Made by a program: the position numbers and the translations under genes | Assembly: GCF_021699195.1 (NCBI RefSeq) | Contig: NZ_SSXE01000047.1 | Span: 1 to 51,777, forward strand | Source: Nonomuraea sp. MG754425 | Lineage (GTDB): Bacteria; Actinomycetota; Actinomycetes; Streptosporangiales; Streptosporangiaceae | DNA length: 51,777 nt | Direction of reading: 5' to 3' | Notes under the pieces: model-generated | Databases searched by the model: none | Told to the model about the DNA's origin: nothing | The model's input: the letters and a program-made list of their open reading frames with translations, nothing else | In this document: positions 33,835 to 41,860 of the stretch, piece by piece | Position numbering within the stretch: position 1 is the stretch's first letter | How the letters are laid out: each line of letters starts with the position of its first letter

Positions 33835-34142
33835 GGGAAACCTTTCGTCCGGGGGCGCTCTGGTGCCTCTGTGAGGCCGTGCATAGGCAAAAACTGAAAG
33901 GTTTTCGGAAGCAAAACTCACCGGAAGTCGTCTGTCAAGGCCGCTCTGCGTGCCGTGCTGCAATGCAACGTTCCGATAACGAAGAAAAGGTTTTCGGGCC
34001 GGCCCTGTTGCGATCAAGGGCGGGGTGCGAGAGCAAGGGAGGGCACTCGGTTTCCCGATATCTGCGCACATGATGGTCTATTGACTAGTGCTGTATCACA
34101 TCTTACATTGCGGCCAGGAAAAGCTATCCCCCAGGGAGCGCG
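33835..34142. promoter_or_regulatory. Divergent regulatory region with three GAAAGGTTTTC-like sites and a strong promoter
   Basis: The 308-base gap between the metalloprotease and the GH127 gene has three near-identical sites. These are 33836-33846 (GAAAGGTTTCC on the minus strand), 33896-33906 (GAAAGGTTTTC) and 33984-33995 (GAAAAGGTTTTC, a near-palindrome). Their form resembles LacI-family operators. A consensus-like promoter lies at 34081-34109 for the GH127 side. No gene is seen here. Confidence 0.55.
34081..34109 (+). promoter_or_regulatory. Promoter of the GH127/sugar transport operon
   Basis: TTGACT (34081-34086), 17 bases, then TACATT (34104-34109). The predicted start is about 34116, leaving a short leader with CAGGGAG before the ATG at 34143. 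This is among the best promoter matches in the window. Confidence 0.6.
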
Positions 34143-36068
34143 ATGTCTGACCTCAGGGACCGCGTCCGCGGCCCGCTGGCGCCCTCCACCGCGGCGCAGC
34201 GCCCGTTGAGCATCGACGACGTGGAGATCCATGGAGGCCCCTTCGGACGCTGGCAGCGGATCAACCGGGAGGCGAGCATCCCGCTCGGCCTCCAGCAGAT
34301 GGAGAAGTCGGGCGCGACGCCCAACCTGAGACTGGCGGCGGGCGAGGGCGAAGGGACCTTCCAGGGCTACCGGTTCCAGGACTCCGACCTGTACAAGCAA
34401 CTCGAGGCGGTCGCCTGGGAGCACTGCCGCCGCCCGGACGGCGACGACGCCGCGGCCTATCGCGCCTTCGTGGCGGAGTCGGCCGCGCTGCTGGCCCGCG
34501 CGCAGCGCCCCGACGGCTACCTGAACTCGCACTACCAGGTGGTCAAACCCGACAAGATCTTCGCCGAGCTGGAGCACAGCCACGAGATGTACTGCGCCGG
34601 CCACCTGTTCCAGGCGGCCGTCGCTACGGCGCGGGCGGGGCTCGGCGACGGCCTGCTGGAGGTCGCCCGCCGCTTCGCCGACCTGCTCGTCCGGCGCTTT
34701 TTGACCGGCGGCGACGACGGCATCGACGGGCACGCCGAGGTGGAGACGGCCCTGGTCGAGCTGTACCGGCTCACCGGGGAGCGGACCTACCTGGAGCTGG
34801 CCTGCAAGCTGATCGACAACCGGGGCCGGGGCCTGATCGCCAGAACGGGCCTCGGGCCGCTCTACGCCCAGGACCACCTGCCCGTCCGCGAGGCCCCGAC
34901 CGCCGTCGGGCACGCCGTCCGCCAGCTCTACCTGGAGGCGGGCGTCGTGGACGTCGCCGTCGAGACCGGCGACGCCGACCTGCTCGCCTCCTCCGTACGC
35001 CGCTGGGAGGACCTGGTCGCCACCAAGACCGCCATCACCGGCGGCCACGGCTCGCGCCACGACGGCGAGGCGTTCGGCGAACGGTACGAGTTGCCGCCCG
35101 ACCGCTCCTACAACGAGAGCTGCGCGGCCATCGCCGCCATCCACTGGAACTGGCGGCTGCTGCTGGCCACCGGCTCCGGCCGCTACGCCGACCTGATCGA
35201 GCGCACGCTGCACAACGCCTTCGCCGCCTCCACCTCCGCCGACGGCGTGCGCTTCTTCTACGTCAACCCGCTGCAACGCCGCGCCGACCTGTTCGAGGAC
35301 GCCTACCTCGGACGGCGGCGCGAGTGGTTCGCCTGCGCCTGCTGCCCGCCGAACATCATGCGCCTGGTCTCCTCGCTCGGCCACTACGTCGCCACCACCG
35401 ACGACGAGGGCGTCTCGGTGCACCAGTACGCCCCCGGCGTGATCCGCGCCGGCGGCATCACCCTCGACGTCGAGACCGAGTACCCCTGGGACGGCAGCGT
35501 CCGCCTCACCGTGCGCTCCGCCCCGGGCGGCGCGTGGACGCTGCGGATGCGGGTGCCCGCCTGGAGCGGATCGGCGCGGCTCACCCCCGGCTGGGGCGAG
35601 CCGTACCCGGCCGTACCCGGCGCGGACGGCTACGCCGCGATCCGCCGCGAGTGGCGGGCCGGCGACACCGTCACCCTCGACCTGGACCTGACGCCCAGGC
35701 TCGTCGTGCCGCACCGGGGGATCGACGCGCTGCGCGGGTGCGCGGCCGTCGAACGCGGCCCGATCGTCTACTGCTTCGAGCAGATCGACCAGGACAGCCC
35801 CTTGGAGGACCTGGCCCTCCTCCCCGGAGCCGGGCTGCGGCCCGTCGAGCGCGACCTGCCCGGCATCGGCAGGACGGTGATCGTCGAGGCGGACGCCGTC
35901 CGCCTGCCGCCCGCGCCGCCGCAGGGGCTGCCGTACACGACCGTCTCCGACGCGGCCCCCGCGACCGGCCCCGCCACCGCCGTGGCCGTCCCCTACTACC
36001 AGTGGGACAACCGCGACGGCGGTGTCATGCGGGTCTGGATGCCCCTCGCCCAACCTTCGCGCAGGTAA
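34143..36068 (+). CDS. GH127 family glycoside hydrolase (beta-L-arabinofuranosidase-like)
   Basis: The 641-aa protein is a cytosolic GH127/DUF1680 enzyme: GGPFGRWQRINREASIPLGL at the N-terminus, an (alpha/alpha)6 barrel with DGYLNSHYQ and EHSHEMYCAGHLFQA, and C-terminal beta domains. Family catalytic residues are visible: Glu325 in YNESCAA with Cys327, and the Cys pair in CACCPPN (Cys398, Cys400, Cys401). In characterised members these bind zinc and supply the nucleophile. It should remove terminal beta-L-arabinofuranose from imported oligosaccharides. No signal peptide is seen, which fits a substrate delivered by the downstream ABC genes. It leads the operon from the 34081 promoter. Confidence 0.9.
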   Translation: MSDLRDRVRGPLAPSTAAQRPLSIDDVEIHGGPFGRWQRINREASIPLGLQQMEKSGATPNLRLAAGEGEGTFQGYRFQDSDLYKQLEAVAWEHCRRPDGDDAAAYRAFVAESAALLARAQRPDGYLNSHYQVVKPDKIFAELEHSHEMYCAGHLFQAAVATARAGLGDGLLEVARRFADLLVRRFLTGGDDGIDGHAEVETALVELYRLTGERTYLELACKLIDNRGRGLIARTGLGPLYAQDHLPVREAPTAVGHAVRQLYLEAGVVDVAVETGDADLLASSVRRWEDLVATKTAITGGHGSRHDGEAFGERYELPPDRSYNESCAAIAAIHWNWRLLLATGSGRYADLIERTLHNAFAASTSADGVRFFYVNPLQRRADLFEDAYLGRRREWFACACCPPNIMRLVSSLGHYVATTDDEGVSVHQYAPGVIRAGGITLDVETEYPWDGSVRLTVRSAPGGAWTLRMRVPAWSGSARLTPGWGEPYPAVPGADGYAAIRREWRAGDTVTLDLDLTPRLVVPHRGIDALRGCAAVERGPIVYCFEQIDQDSPLEDLALLPGAGLRPVERDLPGIGRTVIVEADAVRLPPAPPQGLPYTTVSDAAPATGPATAVAVPYYQWDNRDGGVMRVWMPLAQPSRR

Positions 36069-36080
36069 GGACACCCCCCG

Positions 36081-37451
36081 ATGAAGAGAAGAGACCTGTT
36101 CAGGATGGGCGGCCTGGCCGCGCTGGGCGCGGCCGGGGCGGCCTGCGGCTCCTCCGGCGGGACCGGCGCGGCCGGCTCCACGCAACTGCAGTTCATGTAC
36201 TGGGGCTCGACGTTCGAGAAGAGCGCCATCGAGAAGATGCTCAAGGCCTTCGAGCAGAGCAAACCCGGCACCACCGTCAAGCCGCTGTTCACCCCCGACG
36301 AGTACGACGTCAAGCTCAACAGCCTCATCGCCGGCGGGCGCACCCCCGACCTCGGCTACGTGCCGATGTCGATGTCCTTCCGCCTGGCCGAGCAGGGCAA
36401 CCTGGTCAACCTCTTCCCGTACCTGGACAAGTACCCGCAGCTCGCGGGCTACCTGCCGGACGCCTACCTGTGGTACGGCCAGGACCGGCTGCACGGCGTC
36501 TCCACCGCCAACGAGATCGAGCTGCTGTGGTACAGCAAGACGGCGATCGCCGAGGCCGGCATCAGCCCGCCGCCGGCCGAGGCCGCCTCCGCCTGGTCGT
36601 GGGACCAGCTCGTGGACAACGCCTACAAGCTCACCGTGGACCAGAACGGCCGCCACCCCGACGAGTCGGGCTTCGACCCCGGGCAGGTCCGCCAGTTCGG
36701 CGTCTCCGTCAGCATCACCTACGCCGCCGCCTGGTACGGCTTCCTGCGCGGCAACGGCGCCGACTTCGCCGACGAGGCGGGCCGGAAGTGCCTGCTGGAC
36801 ACCCCCGAGGCGATCGAGGTGTTCCAGAACCTCCAGGACCTCATCTACAAGCACCGCGTCGCCCCCGGCCCCGGCCAGCTCGCCGCGACCGGCGACGACG
36901 TGCCCGGCACCAACATCCTGCTCAAGACCAAGCGGGTGGCCATGGTGGTGGACGGCCACTGGGCGCTGCTCGACATGAACGAGAGCAAGGTCGACTACGG
37001 CATCGGCGTGCTGCCGAAGTACGCCGAGCCGTTCACCACCTCCCAGGTCGCGGGCGCGTCGTCGGTGTTCGCCGGGAGCAAGCACGTGGAGGAGGCGGTG
37101 GAGCTGTTCGCCTTCCACATCGACCCGCGCTACGTGGACCTGTACAAGCAGGGGCTGTGGATGCCCCAGGAGAAGAAGTACTACGAGGACCAGGCGGCCA
37201 TCGACTCCTGGACCCGCAACGACGCCCACCCGCCCGAGTTCCGCACCGCCGTCGTGGACTACGGCCGCGACCACGGCGTGCCCGACCTGCGCAACCGGGT
37301 CAAGAACCTGTCCGCGATCTCCAGCGACGTGCTGACCCCGGCCCTGCAGGAGCTGGAGTCCGGCAAGCGGCCCGCCGCCGAGATCCTCAAGGCGGCCACC
37401 CCCAAGATCACCGGCATGCTGCAGGGGTGGCAGCACACGCAGGAGCCGTGA
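36081..37451 (+). CDS. Sugar ABC transporter substrate-binding lipoprotein
   Basis: The 456-aa protein carries a Tat-type lipoprotein signal (KRRDLFRMGGLAALG, then GAAC with Cys22) and an extracellular family 1 solute-binding fold. It starts TQLQFMYWGSTFEKSAIEKM and shows late motifs GVLPKYAEPFTTSQVAGASSVFAG and EEAVELFAFH. It lies 12 bases after the GH127 gene. Its ligand is probably an arabinose-containing oligosaccharide, given the first gene of the operon; this is inference. The permease gene starts one base after its stop. Confidence 0.9.
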   Translation: MKRRDLFRMGGLAALGAAGAACGSSGGTGAAGSTQLQFMYWGSTFEKSAIEKMLKAFEQSKPGTTVKPLFTPDEYDVKLNSLIAGGRTPDLGYVPMSMSFRLAEQGNLVNLFPYLDKYPQLAGYLPDAYLWYGQDRLHGVSTANEIELLWYSKTAIAEAGISPPPAEAASAWSWDQLVDNAYKLTVDQNGRHPDESGFDPGQVRQFGVSVSITYAAAWYGFLRGNGADFADEAGRKCLLDTPEAIEVFQNLQDLIYKHRVAPGPGQLAATGDDVPGTNILLKTKRVAMVVDGHWALLDMNESKVDYGIGVLPKYAEPFTTSQVAGASSVFAGSKHVEEAVELFAFHIDPRYVDLYKQGLWMPQEKKYYEDQAAIDSWTRNDAHPPEFRTAVVDYGRDHGVPDLRNRVKNLSAISSDVLTPALQELESGKRPAAEILKAATPKITGMLQGWQHTQEP

Positions 37452-37452
37452 C

Positions 37453-38352
37453 GTGGCCGGCATGTCGGGCCAGCGCCGCATGGAGCGGCGCTGGGGCCTG
37501 CTCATGGCCCTGCCCGCCATCCTCGGATTCGTGATCTTCACGGCGGGGCCGATGGTGGCCTCGCTCGCGTTCAGCCTGACGGACTGGCAGGTGGGCGGCA
37601 CCCCCGCGTTCGTCGGCCTGGGCAACTACACCGAACTGGCCGGGGACGAGCTGTTCTGGACCTCGCTCGGCGCCACCACGTACTACACGCTCGGGGCGGT
37701 GCCGCTCGTCCTGATCGTGTCGTTCGCGGTCGCCATGCTGCTCAACCAGAAGGTACGCGGGCTGCCGCTGTGGCGGACGATCTTCTACCTGCCGACGCTC
37801 GTGCCGGCCATCGCCAACGTGGTGCTCTGGATCTGGATCTTCAATCCGGACTTCGGGCTGCTCAACTCGCTGCTGCGCCAGGCGGGCCTGCCGACCGGGC
37901 AGTGGGTCTACGACGAGGCGATGGCCGTCCCGTCGCTGATCGTCATGAGCACCTGGGGCTTCGGCAACACCATGGTGATCTTCCTGGCGGGGCTCCAGGG
38001 GGTGCCGCGGCACCTGTACGAGGCCGTCTCGATCGACGGCGGCGGCGCGTGGCGACGCTTCTGGCACGTGACGCTGCCGATGATGACGCCGACCATCTTC
38101 TACAACCTGGTGGTGGGTGTGGTCGGCACCTTCCAGGTGTTCAACCAGGCGTACGTGATGACCGAGGGGGGGCCTAACAACGCCACGCTCTTCTACGTCT
38201 ACTACCTGTTCCGGATGGCGTTCAGGGAGAGCGAGATGGGCTACGCCAGCGCGCTGGCCTGGGTGCTGTTCATGATCATCGTGGTGATCACGTTCCTGCT
38301 GTTCAGGAACGCCCGCCGCTGGGTCTACTACGAGATGGCGGGCGCCCGGTGA
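37453..38352 (+). CDS. Sugar ABC transporter permease, MalF-type
   Basis: The 299-aa protein has six hydrophobic helices and the family coupling motif in VPRHLYEAVSIDGGGAWRRFWHVTLPMMTPTIF. It contains the EAA-type loop and typical LPAILGFVIFTAGPMVASLAFSLTDW N-terminal helix. GTG at 37453 follows AGGAG after one base of spacing from the upstream stop. The next permease starts with a GTGA overlap. Together with the substrate-binding protein it forms a CUT1 sugar importer without an ATPase gene. Confidence 0.92.
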   Translation: MAGMSGQRRMERRWGLLMALPAILGFVIFTAGPMVASLAFSLTDWQVGGTPAFVGLGNYTELAGDELFWTSLGATTYYTLGAVPLVLIVSFAVAMLLNQKVRGLPLWRTIFYLPTLVPAIANVVLWIWIFNPDFGLLNSLLRQAGLPTGQWVYDEAMAVPSLIVMSTWGFGNTMVIFLAGLQGVPRHLYEAVSIDGGGAWRRFWHVTLPMMTPTIFYNLVVGVVGTFQVFNQAYVMTEGGPNNATLFYVYYLFRMAFRESEMGYASALAWVLFMIIVVITFLLFRNARRWVYYEMAGAR

Positions 38353-39248
38353 CCGCGGTGCGGACGCCGCCGCGGCGCGCCGGGCGGGTCGCCCCGACGG
38401 CGGGCCTGCGCGGGCCCCGCAGGTTCCGCAAGGCGCTGCTCTACCTGGCGCTCGCCGGCGGGGCGGTGCCGACGCTGCTGCCGTTCGTGTGGCTGCTGCG
38501 CAGCGCGCTGATGCAGGACACGCAGATGTTCGTCGCGCCGCCGGAGTGGATCCCCTCGCCGTTCCAGTGGTCCAACTTCACCGAGGCGCTCACCGCGCAG
38601 CCGTTCTGGCTGTACTTCGTCAACACCGTGATCATCGCGGTGATCAGCGTGGTGGGGACCGTGCTCACCTGCTCGGTGGCCGCCTTCAGCTTCTCCCGCC
38701 TGCGCTGGCGCGGCCGGAACGTGGCCTTCGCGGTGCTGCTCAGCGGGGTGATGCTGCCGTACGCGGTGACGCTGATCCCCACCTTCGTCATGTGGCAGGA
38801 ACTGGGCGCGCTGGACACGTTCGTGCCGCTCACCGTGCCGAGCTGGTTCGCGGGGGCGGGCGGCGGCGTGTTCAACGTCTTCCTGCTGCGGCAGTTCTTC
38901 CTGACGATCCCGTTCGAGCTGGACGAGGCCGCCTACATCGACGGGGCCTCCCCGTGGCGGGTGTTCTGGACCATCGTCATGCCGCTGTCCAAGCCCGCGA
39001 TCGTGGTGGTCACGATCTTCACCTTCATCGGCACCTGGAACGACTTCCTCGGGCCGCTGCTCTACCTCAACGACGAGGAGAAGTACACGCTCTCCCTCGG
39101 CCTGGCCTCCTTCCAGAGCATCTACCTCACCCAGTGGGGCTACCTGATGGCCGCCTCGGCCGCCGTCATCGCCCCGATCATCGCCCTGTTCTTCTTCCTG
39201 CAGCGCTACTTCATCGAAGGCGTCACGCTCACCGGCATCAAGAACTGA
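38349..39248 (+). CDS. Sugar ABC transporter permease, MalG-type
   Basis: The 299-aa MalG-like permease has six helices and the EAA loop ELDEAAYIDGASPWRVFWTI followed by MPLSKPAIVVVTIFTF. It ends with the usual YFIEGVTLTGIKN tail, a full-length C-terminus for this family. The start overlaps the MalF-type stop (GTGA). No ATP-binding gene follows; actinomycetes commonly use a shared MsiK ATPase for such importers. Four bases after the stop begins a decayed metalloprotease copy. Confidence 0.92.
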   Translation: MTAVRTPPRRAGRVAPTAGLRGPRRFRKALLYLALAGGAVPTLLPFVWLLRSALMQDTQMFVAPPEWIPSPFQWSNFTEALTAQPFWLYFVNTVIIAVISVVGTVLTCSVAAFSFSRLRWRGRNVAFAVLLSGVMLPYAVTLIPTFVMWQELGALDTFVPLTVPSWFAGAGGGVFNVFLLRQFFLTIPFELDEAAYIDGASPWRVFWTIVMPLSKPAIVVVTIFTFIGTWNDFLGPLLYLNDEEKYTLSLGLASFQSIYLTQWGYLMAASAAVIAPIIALFFFLQRYFIEGVTLTGIKN

Positions 39249-39251
39249 CAG

Positions 39252-40044
39252 GAGCCTCAGCGGCTGATGCTCAACCTGCCCAGCGAGCTGACCGCGACCG
39301 GCGCCACCAAGAGCTTCACCCTCCACCGGCCCCGCCGACCGGGAGATCGTCCGCCTGGCCATCCACTCCACGCAGGGGCCCGGCAAGGACGAACAGCACA
39401 AATGGATCATGAAGACCAGCGACGCCACCGGCGCGGTCAGCCCACGACTGGCAGAACGAGGTGCGCACCAGCAACGCCAAGCCGTTCAACGGGTTCTACG
39501 TCTTCTTCCGCGGCATCCAGACGCCGTACCACCGGTCGTACTCGATGATCCTGGAGTACGACGAGGAGCTGATGAAGCTGTTCACCTCGCCGGCCGACGA
39601 GGACTGGTACAAGACGGACCTCGGCTCGGTGCTCGACGTGCACGGGCTGGTCATGCACGAGTTCGGGCACGCGGTGGCCTTCCACGACTGGTGGGAGGGC
39701 ATGGCGAAGTACCAGGAGAGCGGGGGAGCCGACGACGAGGAGGTGATCGCCTACCAGGGGTACCCGGTGCCGCTCGACGGCAGCGCGCACGTGCCGGGGG
39801 AGGAGCCGTACTGGGACCGGCTCAGCGGGCAGAGCGGCGGCTGGCGGCCAGGGGCGGCGTGCCGTTCTACGACTGGCAGGTCACCGCGGGCGCGCTGCCC
39901 GAGGGGCTGGCCCTCGACCGGTTGACCGGCGAGATCACCGGCACCCCGGCCAAGGCCGGCGACTTCGCCTTCACCGTGCGGTTGCGGGACTACGACAAGC
40001 GCGGCACCCCGGTCACGTAGGACTTCACCCTCACGGTCGCCTGA
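39252..40044 (+). pseudogene. Decayed copy of the HExxH metalloprotease gene
   Basis: Translated in switching frames, this region matches the metalloprotease of 31903-33834. EPQRLMLNLPSELTATGATK (compare DLPSQLTATGATKT), REIVRLAIHSTQGPGKDEQH, HDWQNEV, GFYVFFRGIQTPYH, VMHEFGHAVAFHDWWEG and GGVPFYDWQVTAGALPEG appear in order. At least three frame changes (frames 0, 1, 2, 1), missing internal pieces, loss of the signal peptide and the discoidin-like domain, and an in-frame TAG at 40018 (where the parent has Arg) show decay. It lies directly behind the sugar ABC permease. HEFGH is still readable, so decay may be recent. Confidence 0.85.
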
Positions 40045-40076
40045 GCCGGTTCGGCCCTCGTAAGGCGACAACCGCC

Positions 40077-40096
40077 GGACGCCGCGCCGGGCGTCC
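40077..40096. terminator. Hairpin between the decayed protease copy and paaX-like gene
   Basis: GGACGCC (40077-40083) and GGCGTCC (40090-40096) form a 7-bp perfect stem, extended by one C-G pair, around a six-base loop. It lies between two convergent units and so may act as a bidirectional terminator. There is no U tract, as is common in high-GC genomes. Confidence 0.45.
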
Positions 40097-40104
40097 GTGG
40101 CATG

Positions 40105-40995
40105 TCAGCCGGGGGGCACGGCGGCGTCCTCCAGGGTGTCCCACTCGGCCTGCGCGCGCCGGTGCCACCGGTTGCGCAGGTCGTGGAAGACGGCCGCGGC
40201 CCGTGGCCCCGGCCAGTCGTGCTGGAGCAGTTCGGCGGGCAGGTCGGGGTCGAGGAACGGGAAGCGCCGCCACTCCTGGACGAGCAGCACCTGGCTGGTG
40301 AACGCGGCCCGGCCGGAGCCGGGTGTGACGCCCTCGAAGCGCTCGATGAAGCGCAGGTAACGCTTCTCCACGTCGGCGAGGTCCCACGCGGCCAGGATCA
40401 GCTCGCCGGGGTCGCCGACGCCGGTCGACGGGCCCGTCCAGGCGAACGCGCGGTCCTCCAGGCGCAGCTCGCGCAGCACGTCGTGGACGGCGGCGGCCTT
40501 GGAGGCGTCGGGGATCACCCACAGGCCGGGCGCGGGGGAGCCGAGGCCGAGCCAGGTGAGCTTGGTGCGCAGGCGGTGGCGCAGCCGCCGCTGGGTCTCC
40601 GGCACCCCGGCGCTGAGCACCAGCCAGCGGCCGTCCCAGTCGTGCGGGCGGCGCATGAAGCCGTAGATGCGCTCGGTGCCCTCGCGCAGCAGCCGGTCGC
40701 CGGCGGCGGTCAGGCTCCAGCGCACCCGGCGGCCGTGCCGGGCGGAGGCGAGCAGCCCCTCGGCGGCGGTGCGCGACAGGGCCTGGCGGGCCGACTTCTC
40801 CTCCACGCCGAGCGCGCCCAGCGCGGTGACCAGGGTGCCGGTCCAGACCTCGCCGCCGCGGGGGAGCACGAACTCGCCGAGTGCCGTCAGCAGCAGCGAG
40901 CGGGCGCCCGCGCCCGCCATCTCGCGCCGGCCCGCCCGGGGTGCGTCCGCGCTCACGGATGCCTCCTCAAGTTCCACAGATCTCTGACGGCGCAT
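40105..40995 (-). CDS. PaaX-family transcriptional repressor
   Basis: The 296-aa protein has the PaaX layout. The N-terminal winged helix contains ARSLLLTALGEFVLPRGGEVWTGTL, VEEKSARQALSRTAAEGLL and GRRVRWSLTAAGDRLL. The central PaaX domain contains WDGRWLVLSAGVPETQRRLRHRLRTKLTWLGLG, and the C-terminal part ELLQHDWPGPRAAAVFHDL. Family members repress phenylacetate or other aromatic catabolic genes; here the likely target is the divergent flavin/monooxygenase operon, whose promoter starts about 80 bases away. The gene occupies the minus strand; ATG at 40995 is the first in-frame Met before the HTH. Its effector is unknown. Confidence 0.88.
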   Translation of the reverse strand: MRRQRSVELEEASVSADAPRAGRREMAGAGARSLLLTALGEFVLPRGGEVWTGTLVTALGALGVEEKSARQALSRTAAEGLLASARHGRRVRWSLTAAGDRLLREGTERIYGFMRRPHDWDGRWLVLSAGVPETQRRLRHRLRTKLTWLGLGSPAPGLWVIPDASKAAAVHDVLRELRLEDRAFAWTGPSTGVGDPGELILAAWDLADVEKRYLRFIERFEGVTPGSGRAAFTSQVLLVQEWRRFPFLDPDLPAELLQHDWPGPRAAAVFHDLRNRWHRRAQAEWDTLEDAAVPPG

Positions 40996-41041
40996 GCTGG
41001 CGGCGTCGCGCTCAGTGTAGAGGCCCTGATACGGCGTCGCG

Positions 41042-41076
41042 TATTTCCCCTTATAACCAGTAGGAAATATTGACTT
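41042..41076 (+). promoter_or_regulatory. Copy 2 of the shared element with an inverted repeat
   Basis: CCC, eight bases, AGTAGGAA, then TTGACT, in the same spacing as before the sulfonate transporter (27887-27915). TATTTCC (41042-41048) and GGAAATA (41063-41069) form a 7-bp inverted repeat across it. The element lies between the paaX-like gene and the flavin operon and overlaps the -35, so a dimeric regulator could control either. Confidence 0.55.
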
Positions 41077-41098
41077 ATCCGGAATGTCGGCTTAGCGT
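41070..41098 (+). promoter_or_regulatory. Promoter of the sulfur/flavin operon (leaderless)
   Basis: TTGACT (41070-41075), 17 bases, and TAGCGT (41093-41098). The predicted start is at 41105-41106, i.e. the A of the leader-peptide ATG, so the transcript is probably leaderless. Confidence 0.5.
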
Positions 41099-41105
41099 CG
41101 TGACC

Positions 41106-41180
41106 ATGAGCCAGGGCCTCCTCCTCACCACGCGCCCTCACGTGGACTTCGGCCACGTCACCAGCGCCCAGTGTCGTTGA
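41106..41180 (+). CDS. Putative cysteine-responsive leader peptide
   Basis: A 25-codon ORF (24 aa), too short for automatic calling, begins MSQGLLLTTRPHVDFGHV and ends SAQCR. The RPHVDxxxV...C pattern ending in a Cys-Arg pair matches short leader peptides seen upstream of cysteine, sulfate and sulfonate genes in actinomycetes. It starts exactly where the promoter predicts transcription, so it is probably translated without a leader. Leaderless Cys-containing ORFs of this kind act as cysteine-sensing attenuators in mycobacteria. The 146 bases between it and the flavin reductase show no clear terminator hairpin, so the mechanism here is open. Confidence 0.65.
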   Translation: MSQGLLLTTRPHVDFGHVTSAQCR

Positions 41181-41266
41181 TCACGGACTGACAGCCGCGG
41201 CGTGGCCGACGCCGCCCACGCCCCCGCCAACGCCCATGCAGCCTTTTCTCCCGTGAGGAACCACCC

Positions 41267-41329
41267 GTGATCTCAGCCAGACCCGTCCCGCCACCCGGCC
41301 GCCCCGCCCCCGAGGGGAGCGCGGCATGA
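41267..41329 (+). CDS. Possible 20-aa coupling mini-ORF
   Basis: GTG at 41267 follows GAGGAA by eight bases and opens a 21-codon frame (Pro-rich: ISARPVPPPGRPAPEGSAA) whose TGA overlaps the flavin reductase ATG (ATGA). Its only evident role would be to deliver ribosomes to the reductase. It may be chance in GC-rich DNA; no homolog is known to me. Confidence 0.3.
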   Translation: MISARPVPPPGRPAPEGSAA

Positions 41330-41838
41330 CCGAAACCCTGCCCGGCCGCGCCGTCGGCGCCGACTCCTTCCGGCGGGCCCTCGCCGTGCACGCCAGCGGC
41401 GTCGTGGTGATCACCGCGCAGAGCGGCGGCGTGCCCGTCGGGCTGACCGCCACCTCCTTCTCCTCGGTCAGCCTCGAACCGCCGCTGGTCTCCTTCTACG
41501 TGGACCGTTCCTCGACCACCTGGCCGCAGCTCGGCGCCGCCGACCACTTCGCGGTCAACATCCTGGCCAGCGACCAGGCCGACGTGGCCGCCCGGTTCGC
41601 CCGCAAGAACGTCGACCGGTTCGCCCCGCCCACCCGCTGGCGGCCGGGGCCCCTCGGCGCCCCGCTGCTCCAGGACGTCTCCGCGCACCTGCTCTGCCTG
41701 CCGTACGAGCGGGCCGAGGTCGGCGACCACATCCTGGTCGTCGGGATGGTGGCCGAGGTGGAGACGCACAACACCGGCCGCCCGCTGCTCTACCACCAGG
41801 GCCGGTTCGGCCGCTTCCTCCCCCACCCCGAAGACTGA
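41326..41838 (+). CDS. Flavin reductase (FMN-binding split-barrel family)
   Basis: The 170-aa protein shows the FMN-reductase pattern: SFRRALAVHASGVVVITAQ, the flavin-site strand GLTATSFSSVSLEPPLVSFYV, then WPQLGAADHFAVNILASDQ, and LLYHQGRFGRF near the end. Such reductases supply FMNH2 to two-component luciferase-like monooxygenases, four of which follow in the same operon. This is the standard arrangement for SsuD/NtaA-type enzymes. Expression is probably linked to the upstream leader peptide, and a short GTG mini-ORF may couple its translation. ATG 41326 is preceded by GAGGGGAG. Confidence 0.9.
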   Translation: MTETLPGRAVGADSFRRALAVHASGVVVITAQSGGVPVGLTATSFSSVSLEPPLVSFYVDRSSTTWPQLGAADHFAVNILASDQADVAARFARKNVDRFAPPTRWRPGPLGAPLLQDVSAHLLCLPYERAEVGDHILVVGMVAEVETHNTGRPLLYHQGRFGRFLPHPED

Positions 41839-41860
41839 CCTCCCGCACTTGGAGCTGAGT

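Noticed and set aside
34014..37625. 1203-codon antisense frame over GH127 and the sugar-binding protein
   Set aside because: Both forward genes are clear family members; the antisense translation has no family pattern and is biased by third-position GC.
39267..39548. Intact small gene after the MalG-type permease
   Set aside because: Its start matches the metalloprotease (LNLPSELTATGATK), then the match jumps frame, so it is part of the pseudogene.
41181..41325. Riboswitch (SAM or FMN type) before the flavin reductase
   Set aside because: No conserved riboswitch core or strong multi-stem folding pattern could be recognised by eye, and the transcript seems leaderless at the leader peptide.
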